A stretch of 30,025 nt of DNA from JBFFXF01 sp041569895 (lineage in GTDB: Bacteria > Planctomycetota > UBA8108 > JACQVS01): contig JBFFXF010000068.1 in the NCBI GenBank assembly GCA_041569895.1, positions 1 through 30,025 of the forward strand, given 5' to 3'. Position 1 is the stretch's first letter; each line of letters begins with the position of its first letter. Below the pieces are notes generated by a model. That model had not been told where the DNA came from, searched no databases, and was given only the letters and a program-made list of their open reading frames with translations. A program made the translations under genes and the position numbers. Below are positions 14,040 to 21,714 of the stretch, one piece after another.

Positions 14040-16511
14040 TTGGCAGTCAAGTTCACTGACAACGCGGAGAAGGTCCTGCTGCTCGCCGGCAACGAGGCGG
14101 AACGCCGGCTCAACGAGTACATCGGAACCGAACATCTGCTTTACGGCCTCCTGGCGCAGCGCGACAGTCTCGCGGTCCAGGCCCTCCGCAAGGCCAGCGT
14201 CGACACCGAGCAGCTCTTCCAGGCGGTCATCCAGCAGCTCGACGACGCCGCCGGCGGCGTCCGCGTCGACTCGATCCCGTTCACGCCCCACGCCAAGCGG
14301 TGTCTCGAGATCGCGGGCGACGAGGCGATCCGGTGCGGGCATTTCTTCATCGGCACCGAGCACCTGCTGATGGGCATCGTGCGCGAGGAGCACGGCGCCG
14401 CCTCGCGGATCTTCGGCGCGCTCGGCATCGAGGTGGCGGACCTCGCCGAGAACCTCAAGAACGTGCTCAAGGGGAACGGCGGCAAGGAAGGCGACGACGA
14501 GGATTCCTCCGATCAGAAGCTGGGCTACGTGCCGAGCCCGAAGGGCAATCTGAGCGTCCTCAAGGCGTTCAGCATCGACCTGACGGAGCAAGCTGTGCTC
14601 AACAAGCTCGACCCGGTGATCGGCAGGAATCAGGAGATCAAGAGGATGATCCAGATCCTCAGCCGAAAGACGAAGAACAACCCCGTCGTCCTCGGCGAGC
14701 CGGGTGTCGGCAAGACGGCCATCGTCGAGGGCCTCGCCCAGCGCATCGCCAACAAGCAGGTCCCGGAGATCCTCCTCGGCAAGCGCGTGGTCAACCTGGA
14801 CCTCGCGGCGGTCCTCGCCGGAACGAAGTACCGCGGCGAGTTCGAGAAGCGCCTCAAGAACATCATCAACGAGGTGCTCGAGGCGAAGGACGTCATTCTC
14901 TTCATCGACGAGCTGCACATCATGATGGGCGCGGGCGCGTCGGAGAGCTCGCTGGACGCGTCCAACATCCTGAAGCCGCCGCTCTCGCGCGGCGACATCC
15001 AGTGCATCGGCGCGACGACGCTCGACGAGTATCGCAAGCACATCGAGAAGGACGGCGCCATGGAGCGCCGATTCCAGCCGCTCATCATCGATCCGCCGTC
15101 GGAGGCGGAGACCGTCGAGATCCTGCAAGGGCTGAAGGACGGTTTCGAGGCGCACCACCGCGTGCACATCACCGACGACGCGATCCACGCCGCGGTCGAC
15201 CTGTCGTCGCGGTACATCTCCGGCCGCTTCCTGCCGGACAAGGCGATCGACGTGCTCGACGAGGCGTGCTCGCGCGTGCGCATCTCGCTGTGCACGCAGC
15301 CGCCCGATCTGACGCAGATCGAGGACGAGATCACCCGCAACGAGCAGGCGAAGAACGACGCGGTCCACAGCCAGGACTACGAGCTCGCGGCGCGGATCCG
15401 CGACAAGGTCGAGAAGCTCAAGCGCGAGAAGGAAGAGCTGATCAACTCGTGGAAGAAGTCGACCAAGGAGATGGACGGTCGCGTCGACCGAGACGCCCTC
15501 TCCGAGACCATCTCCGAGATGACCGGCATCCCGACCGCCAACCTCACCGAGGGCGACCTCGAGCGCCTGGTGCAGATGGAGAAGGTCCTCGGCTCGGCGG
15601 TCATCGCGCAGGACCACGCCATCAGCGTCATCGCGAAGGCGATCCGGCGCTCCCATGCCGGCCTCAAGGACCCCACGCGACCGCTCGGGTCGTTCGTGTT
15701 CGTGGGACCGACCGGCGTCGGCAAGACGCTGCTGGCGAAGGAACTCGCCAAGTTCCTCTTCGGCAGCGAGGACGCGCTGATCAGCATCGACATGTCGGAG
15801 TTCATGGAGCGGCACAACCTCTCACGGCTGATCGGCTCTCCCCCCGGCTACGTCGGGTACGAGGAGGGCGGCCAGCTGACGGAGAGCATCCGCCGCAAGC
15901 CGTACTCCGTCGTCCTCCTCGACGAGATCGAGAAGGCGCATCCCGACTTCGCCAACATGCTCCTCCAGATCATGGAGGAAGGCCGACTGACCGACAACTT
16001 CGGCCGCGTCGTCGACTTCCGGAACACCATCCTGATCATGACGTCGAACCTCGGCGTCCGCATGACGCTCGACCAGTCGAACCTCGGCTTCCGGCCGAGC
16101 TCCGGCGAGGGCGCCGATGACGAGCGAGAGCGGATGGTGGGCGAGCAGCTCCGCGACCACTTCCGACCGGAGTTCCTCAACCGCCTCGACTCGATCGTCC
16201 ACTTCAACTTCCTCGACCGCGACGCGGTCGAGAAGATCTTCCACCTCGAGCTCTCGAAGGTCCTCGAGCGCGTCAAGAGCCGCGAGATCACCCTCGAGGT
16301 CTCCCCCGAGGCCACGGCCTTCCTCATCGAGCACGGCTTCAGCGCGCGCCACGGCGCGCGCGGCATCCGACGCATCATCGAGGAACGCGTCGAGGACACG
16401 CTCTCGGAGATGATCCTCCTGAAGCGCATCTCCCCGGGCGACATCGCCCGCGTCGAGATCGTCGACGACGCTTTGAAGGTGACGGCGGTGGAGACGGTGG
16501 GCAAGGAGTAG
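14040..16511 (+). CDS. clpC: ATP-dependent Clp protease ATPase subunit ClpC
   Basis: 823 residues from a TTG at 14040. ClpC is a hexameric AAA+ unfoldase that feeds proteins to ClpP in the cytoplasm. Two Clp N-repeats lie at about 1-145; the first AAA+ module has Walker A GEPGVGKT (219-226); a UVR-like coiled segment (DYELAARIRDKVEKLKREKE, about 443-476) marks ClpC rather than ClpA or ClpB; the second AAA+ module has GPTGVGKT (about 556-563). A SNLGF segment near residue 680 is the likely ClpP-binding loop. The TTG start is chosen because family homology begins at KFTDNAEKV and no ATG or GTG lies close by; AGGAAAGGA is about ten bases upstream. A longer ATG frame from 13944 adds a basic non-homologous tail. 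ClpP is not in the window. Confidence 0.96.
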   Translation: MAVKFTDNAEKVLLLAGNEAERRLNEYIGTEHLLYGLLAQRDSLAVQALRKASVDTEQLFQAVIQQLDDAAGGVRVDSIPFTPHAKRCLEIAGDEAIRCGHFFIGTEHLLMGIVREEHGAASRIFGALGIEVADLAENLKNVLKGNGGKEGDDEDSSDQKLGYVPSPKGNLSVLKAFSIDLTEQAVLNKLDPVIGRNQEIKRMIQILSRKTKNNPVVLGEPGVGKTAIVEGLAQRIANKQVPEILLGKRVVNLDLAAVLAGTKYRGEFEKRLKNIINEVLEAKDVILFIDELHIMMGAGASESSLDASNILKPPLSRGDIQCIGATTLDEYRKHIEKDGAMERRFQPLIIDPPSEAETVEILQGLKDGFEAHHRVHITDDAIHAAVDLSSRYISGRFLPDKAIDVLDEACSRVRISLCTQPPDLTQIEDEITRNEQAKNDAVHSQDYELAARIRDKVEKLKREKEELINSWKKSTKEMDGRVDRDALSETISEMTGIPTANLTEGDLERLVQMEKVLGSAVIAQDHAISVIAKAIRRSHAGLKDPTRPLGSFVFVGPTGVGKTLLAKELAKFLFGSEDALISIDMSEFMERHNLSRLIGSPPGYVGYEEGGQLTESIRRKPYSVVLLDEIEKAHPDFANMLLQIMEEGRLTDNFGRVVDFRNTILIMTSNLGVRMTLDQSNLGFRPSSGEGADDERERMVGEQLRDHFRPEFLNRLDSIVHFNFLDRDAVEKIFHLELSKVLERVKSREITLEVSPEATAFLIEHGFSARHGARGIRRIIEERVEDTLSEMILLKRISPGDIARVEIVDDALKVTAVETVGKE

Positions 16512-16795
16512 CCCTCCTCCCCGTTCCCGTTCCCGTTCCCGTGCCCGTTCCCGTGCCCGAGGGCCTGCTCGACTTCGCTGGCGAGACTCTGCGACGGATC
16601 TACCAGGAAGGGAGGAAACAGAAAGGAAAGCAGGAAAGGATCTGTTCTTGTGCTCCCCACCGCAGGCCTGCTCGGTTCCCCCTGGCTCTGACCTCTGATC
16701 TCTGACCTCGGATCTCGGAGTCGGAGTCGGAGTCGGAGTCGGAATCGGTATCGGAATCGGTATCGGTCATCGGAATCGGAGTCGGTTTCAAACCC
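16512..16795 (+). repeat. Modular intergenic repeat, copy C
   Basis: It begins a few bases after the clpC stop. Parts in order: a CCCGTT/CCCGTG hexamer run (about 16519-16560); a core nearly identical to copy A (about 16558-16680; signature CGGATCTACCAGGAA at 16595-16609); a heptamer run of CTCTGAC/CTCGGAT type (about 16683-16718); and a GGAGTC/GGAATC/GGTATC hexamer run (about 16716-16790). Confidence 0.87.
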
Positions 16796-16803
16796 CGCCC
16801 CAC

Positions 16804-16832
16804 TCGATCACCCCGCCCGCAGCTGCTACGAT
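16804..16832 (+). promoter_or_regulatory. Promoter of the zinc-ribbon gene, predicted leaderless
   Basis: TACGAT at 16827-16832 ends seven bases before the ATG at 16840. At 17 bases upstream is TCGATC (16804-16809), a weak -35. Confidence 0.4.
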
Positions 16833-16839
16833 GGCATCC

Positions 16840-17181
16840 ATGTTCGACTGCCCCAACTGCGGCGAGCCGGTCGAGGACGACGCCACGTTCTGTCCTCACT
16901 GCGGCAGCGATGCCGAGACCGGCTGGAAGCCCGACGTCGACTACTACAGCCTCGAGCTCCCGGGCGAGGACGAGACGGACGAGGAGCCGCCGGCCTATCC
17001 CGACGAGACCACGCTGCGGGTCCGCAACCTGCTCGGCCCGGGCGCCCTCGTCCTGTGCTTCGTCCTCTTCGTGAGCGTCGGCTACCGGCGCTACGAGCTC
17101 TGGATGCTCCTCCCCGCGGCGCTGCTGGTCGTCGCCATGACGCTGGTGTTTTTGAAGACGCACGGGAAGGCGCGGGAGTGA
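16840..17181 (+). CDS. Small zinc-ribbon membrane protein
   Basis: 113 residues. An N-terminal zinc ribbon has CPNCG (residues 4-8) and CPHCG (about 19-23), then an acidic linker (LPGEDETDEEPPAYPDE) and two hydrophobic helices (about 68-84, LGPGALVLCFVLFVSVG, and 88-106, ELWMLLPAALLVVAMTLVF). The zinc ribbon should face the cytoplasm. Proteins of this layout are common and mostly uncharacterised. An ATG at 16831 in frame would add three residues; I prefer 16840 because a -10 box overlaps the upstream ATG and ends seven bases before this one. It lies between repeat copies C and D. Confidence 0.8.
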   Translation: MFDCPNCGEPVEDDATFCPHCGSDAETGWKPDVDYYSLELPGEDETDEEPPAYPDETTLRVRNLLGPGALVLCFVLFVSVGYRRYELWMLLPAALLVVAMTLVFLKTHGKARE

Positions 17182-17189
17182 GGCGCGAC

Positions 17190-17516
17190 GGCGAGTCCGG
17201 GGGCGGGGAGGCGATTCCGAGACCGATTCGGACTCGGACTTCCGACTCCGAGATCAGAATCCGATGACCGAGACAGAGGTCAGAGTCAGAGGTCCGAGGA
17301 CGGGACCGGTTCCTTCTCCATCTGCGTCATCTGCGTTCCCGTCCTTGTCGTCCGTCGTCCGCGCCTTCGCCGTGTCGTTGGCCTTCCGTATGTTCTCGTA
17401 GCCCTTCCTTTCCCTTCGTCGTCTTCCTGACTTCCTCATAGATCGTTCCTCGCCTGCGCAGTCCAGCAGCCTTCGGGCACGGGAACGGGAACGGGGACGG
17501 GGACGGGAACGGCGGG
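17190..17516 (-). repeat. Modular intergenic repeat, copy D (reverse orientation, diverged)
   Basis: This lies between convergent genes. On the plus strand: degenerate CCGATT/CGGACT runs (17212-17270), AGGTCAGAG/AGGTCCGAGG heptamers to 17300, CATCTGCGTCATCTGCG (17318-17334), a C/T-rich core whose reverse complement carries ACGATCTATGAGGAA (17446-17432), and a run of ACGGGA hexamers (about 17476-17512). The hexamer run abuts the stop codon of the BatA-like gene at 17517. Confidence 0.75.
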
Positions 17517-19463
17517 TCAGATCGTCATCCGCCGATTGTAGAGCCACCACTCGAGCAGCACGAAGATGAGCGCCAGGCTCGCGAACCATTTCCAGAGCTC
17601 GCGGGTCTCCGGCACGTCGGTGGCCTCGGCGATCTGGCCGCTGCCGACGCGGATCTCCTTGCCGGGCGTGATGCGCGACTCGCCGTGGTCGAGGAGGGAG
17701 ACCGGGAAGCGCTCGAGGACCTGTTCGCCGGCGAGGAGCTCGTAGACGCCTCGCCGGTCGGTCTCGGTGTGGGACACCTCGCCCGCGCGGTTGCGCTGCG
17801 CGGGAATCTCGTTGCCGTCGGGGTCGCGGAAGATGAGCTCCGCGGTGACGTCCGGGGGCAGCGTGGCCACGAGCGGGCTGCCGGTGCGGTAGCGCTCCTC
17901 GGCGGTGCCGCCGCCGACCGAGCCGAGCCAGGTGATGACGTTCGAGAAGAACATCGGGAAGGACGGCAGCCACGGCCAGTTGCTCTCCTCGATTCCGAAG
18001 CCGAGGAGCACGAGACTCACCGAGGGCTTCTCCGGCGGCGTCAGGACGAGCGTGCCGGCGATGCTGCCTCCGGTCGATTCGATGAACGAGTGGTAGCGCG
18101 GCCCCTCGGGGAACACGAAGCTCTCGGTGACCAGGAGATCGGCGAAGTTGATGAAGCCGCGGTTGACCGGGTGCACCTGGTCCCAGTCGAAGATCGCCGG
18201 CATCTCCACCCGCTCGAGCCGCCGTGGCGGGTCGTCCGGATTCCCGTCGCTCGCGGCGCCCTCGACCTCGCCAAGGAGCTCCGGGATCCGCGGGTGGCAT
18301 CCGATATAGAGCGCCGAGCGCTCGGGCGGCGCGTCGGGAGCCGCGCCGTCGAAGATGATCACGTCGGCGGGGTCGTCGTCGAGGCGGCCGTCCTCCGCCA
18401 TGGCGCGGTAGGTCTCGAGCGTGATGCGACGCGCCTTGTAGAGCGGTCGCACGCTGATCAACCTCTCGAGGAACCAGTCGCTGCCGACCAGCAGGATGTC
18501 GACCGGCCGCGGGGGATCGACGCGGACCCACCCCTCGTCGTCGTCCGCGAGCGCGCCGCCCGGCTCGACCTCGACGCGCAGCACGCGCCCCGAGTAGGTC
18601 GAGCCATCGAAGATGTGCGGTGACGACCGACCGGGGGCCAGCTCGAGGACGGCGACGTCGAGGAGCTGGTCGCCGTCGAGGAGGTTGACCGTCGCCGACA
18701 CCGGATCCGGCCCGGAGTTCTGCACGGCGACGAAGATCTCGGCTCGCTGCGCCCGGCTGAAGTCCCGATTGACGTCGAGCTCGACGATGCCGACGTTCGG
18801 CCGGTCGGCGCCGATCGCGATGAACGTCAGCTGGACGCGCTCGAGCTCCGGCGCGACCTTGGAGAGCTCCTCGAAGCTGCCGTCGCTGAGGACGACGACC
18901 TCCGCGCCGCGGGCCGCCTCGGCGACTGACTGGGCAGTCTCGAGCGCGGTGAGGAAATCAGTCGGCCTCGACGTCGGCTGGATCGAGCCGATCGCGGCGC
19001 GCAGCCGCGCACGGTCCCGCGTCAGCGGCTGCAGCAGCGTGGCGCGGTTCGAGAACACGATGACGCACCCGAGATCCTTCTCCTTCATCCCCGCGATGAC
19101 GTCATGGGCCTTGCGGCGCGCGATCTGGAGCCGCGTCCCGTCCGTCTCGCGGACGTTCATGCTCGCGGAGTTGTCGATCAGGAGGACCGTCGACCTGCCT
19201 GCCTCTTCCCCGCCCTCCGTCCACGAGGTCACCGGACGCGACGCCGCCAGGATGAGGCCGATCAGCACCAGGAGCTGCAGGAGGAGGAGCAGGCTCCGCC
19301 GCAGGCGCTGGAAGGGCGAGTTGACGTGCAGGTCCTCGAGGCTCTTCTTCCACAGGAAGGTGCTCGAGACCATCACCTCGCGCCTCTTCAGCTTCAGGAA
19401 GTAGAGCGCGATCAGCGCCGGCACCAGCGGCACGAGCAGCCATGCGAAGACCTCGAAGCTCAT
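17517..19463 (-). CDS. BatA-like vWA-domain membrane protein
   Basis: 648 residues. It starts with the BatA N-terminal layout: helix at about 8-24, the segment EVMVSSTFLWKKSLEDL, and a second helix at about 57-74. A von Willebrand A domain follows with an intact MIDAS start DNSAS (97-101), then beta-rich and glutaminase-like flavour sequence in the middle, and a final helix (FASLALIFVLLEWWL) near 628-643. The large middle part should lie outside the membrane or in the periplasm. Its ATG overlaps the DUF58 stop by four bases (ATGA), so it is translationally coupled. BatA-like proteins occur with MoxR ATPases and DUF58 proteins in clusters tied to envelope stress or protein assembly; the client here is unknown. 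Confidence 0.9.
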   Translation of the reverse strand: MSFEVFAWLLVPLVPALIALYFLKLKRREVMVSSTFLWKKSLEDLHVNSPFQRLRRSLLLLLQLLVLIGLILAASRPVTSWTEGGEEAGRSTVLLIDNSASMNVRETDGTRLQIARRKAHDVIAGMKEKDLGCVIVFSNRATLLQPLTRDRARLRAAIGSIQPTSRPTDFLTALETAQSVAEAARGAEVVVLSDGSFEELSKVAPELERVQLTFIAIGADRPNVGIVELDVNRDFSRAQRAEIFVAVQNSGPDPVSATVNLLDGDQLLDVAVLELAPGRSSPHIFDGSTYSGRVLRVEVEPGGALADDDEGWVRVDPPRPVDILLVGSDWFLERLISVRPLYKARRITLETYRAMAEDGRLDDDPADVIIFDGAAPDAPPERSALYIGCHPRIPELLGEVEGAASDGNPDDPPRRLERVEMPAIFDWDQVHPVNRGFINFADLLVTESFVFPEGPRYHSFIESTGGSIAGTLVLTPPEKPSVSLVLLGFGIEESNWPWLPSFPMFFSNVITWLGSVGGGTAEERYRTGSPLVATLPPDVTAELIFRDPDGNEIPAQRNRAGEVSHTETDRRGVYELLAGEQVLERFPVSLLDHGESRITPGKEIRVGSGQIAEATDVPETRELWKWFASLALIFVLLEWWLYNRRMTI

Positions 19464-20356
19464 CGCAGCAGCCCCCGCCGTCTGAGGTAATCGAGGATCA
19501 ACCGATCGAACGGCACGCCCGTCGAGCTGAAGACGTAATGCATGCCGCGTCGCGAGCAGTACTCCTGGATCTCGGCGCGGAACGCGTTGAGGTTTCTCTG
19601 GTAGCTCTTCAAGAGCGGCTGGCTGATCGACACCTCGGCGACGACGCCGTCCTCGACGTCGACGAGACTGAGATCGCCGGTGAGCTCCGGATCGAGCTCC
19701 TGCGGCGCCATGACGTGGAAGACGTACGTCTCGCTCGCGCCGCGAGAAATCAAATAGCGCAGCGCGCCCTCGAACCCGGAACGGTCGAAGAAGTCGCTGA
19801 TGAAGATGGTGATCCCGAAGAGCCGCTGGCTGAGCGCGAACTCACGGCAGCCGCGCGCCAGATCGGTGACGTGGCCGTCCTCCGTCGAGAGGTTCTCGAG
19901 CGTCTCGAGCAGCTTCCAGATCTGCCGGCGGCCGCGCGCCGGCGCGAAGACCATGTCGAGGTGGTCCGAGAACGCGCCGACGCGCACGCGGTCCTGGTTG
20001 ACGAGGCCGATGTACCCGAGTGCGGCGGCGATCCGGCGAGCGTAGTCGAACTTGTCGGGATCGCCGAAGCGCATCGAGGCGCTGCGGTCGACGAGGATGT
20101 TGACGCCGAGATCCTCCTGCTCCTCGTAGAGCCGCAGGAAGAGACGGTCGAGCCGGCCGTAGATGTTCCAGTCGAGGAAGCGCGTATCGTCGCCGTGGAC
20201 GTACTGGCGGTAGTCGGCGAACTCGGTCGACTGCCCGCGCCGCTTCGACCGCCGCTCACCCTTGAGCTTCCCGGAGATCACCTTCCGGGACACGAGCTCG
20301 AGCTGCTCGATCCGCGTGATGAAATCCTTGTCGAGAAGCGTGGTGGTCGCGGGCAT
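19460..20356 (-). CDS. DUF58 domain protein (vWA-like)
   Basis: 298 residues. The family signature GDDTRFLDWN lies at 55-64, preceded by RRGQSTEFADYRQY, and the vWA-like metal site DRSAS at 90-94. DUF58 proteins accompany MoxR ATPases almost universally and are thought to be MoxR partners or substrates. No membrane helix is visible, so it should be cytoplasmic. It is separated from the upstream MoxR gene by about 300 bases filled with repeat copy E, unusual for this gene pair, and is coupled to the downstream BatA-like gene by a four-base overlap. Confidence 0.93.
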   Translation of the reverse strand: MPATTTLLDKDFITRIEQLELVSRKVISGKLKGERRSKRRGQSTEFADYRQYVHGDDTRFLDWNIYGRLDRLFLRLYEEQEDLGVNILVDRSASMRFGDPDKFDYARRIAAALGYIGLVNQDRVRVGAFSDHLDMVFAPARGRRQIWKLLETLENLSTEDGHVTDLARGCREFALSQRLFGITIFISDFFDRSGFEGALRYLISRGASETYVFHVMAPQELDPELTGDLSLVDVEDGVVAEVSISQPLLKSYQRNLNAFRAEIQEYCSRRGMHYVFSSTGVPFDRLILDYLRRRGLLR

Positions 20357-20361
20357 GTCAG

Positions 20362-20637
20362 CTCATCCGTCCCCGGTCCGGGTCCCGGTCCCGTGCCCGA
20401 AACCTGCTCGACGTCTCAGGCGAGACCCTGCAACGGATCTATAAGGAAAGCAGGAAGAAGATGAAGGCAGGAAAAGACAAGAAGGGAAAGAAGCGAACGC
20501 AGGGGAAGCCCGACCTCTCGATGGCGTTGCAGGAACCAAACGAAGCTCGCGGAGGTCAACCCCTTTCATCCTTCCGTTTCCTGCCTTCCTGCGTTTCCTG
20601 CCTTCCTCATGAATCGTCTGACAGCAAACCTCCGAAT
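20362..20637. repeat. Modular intergenic repeat, copy E (two opposed cores)
   Basis: It holds GGTCCC hexamers (20366-20398), then a plus-oriented core with CGGATCTATAAGGAA (20434-20448) and further GCAGGAA units, then a minus-oriented core with TTCCTCATGAATCG at 20603-20616 preceded by CTGCCTTCCTGCGTTTCCTG. The two cores face each other and could pair. The hexamer GGAATC and heptamer modules are missing. It interrupts the MoxR-DUF58 pair. Confidence 0.75.
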
Positions 20638-20638
20638 G

Positions 20639-20653
20639 GGGTGGTGACCACCC
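20639..20653. other. Near-perfect palindrome after the MoxR stop codon
   Basis: GGGTGGT (20639-20645) and ACCACCC (20647-20653) are exact complements around one base, eight bases downstream of the MoxR stop on the minus strand. It could be an operator-like dyad or an mRNA 3' stabiliser; there is no T-tract. Confidence 0.4.
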
Positions 20654-20660
20654 GCATGCG

Positions 20661-21668
<1,008 letters not shown>

Positions 21669-21714
21669 GGCTCGTGTGGTCTCCGGTATCGTATTTCGCC
21701 TGCTGCGGCCGTGC

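Noticed and set aside
13635..15815. Long minus-strand open frame antisense to clpC (over 700 codons)
   Set aside because: It is the mirror of strongly conserved ClpC coding sequence in high-GC DNA; its translation is a charged, motif-free string.
16716..16790. CRISPR array
   Set aside because: The hexamer and heptamer runs have no unique spacers of fixed length and no cas genes are near.
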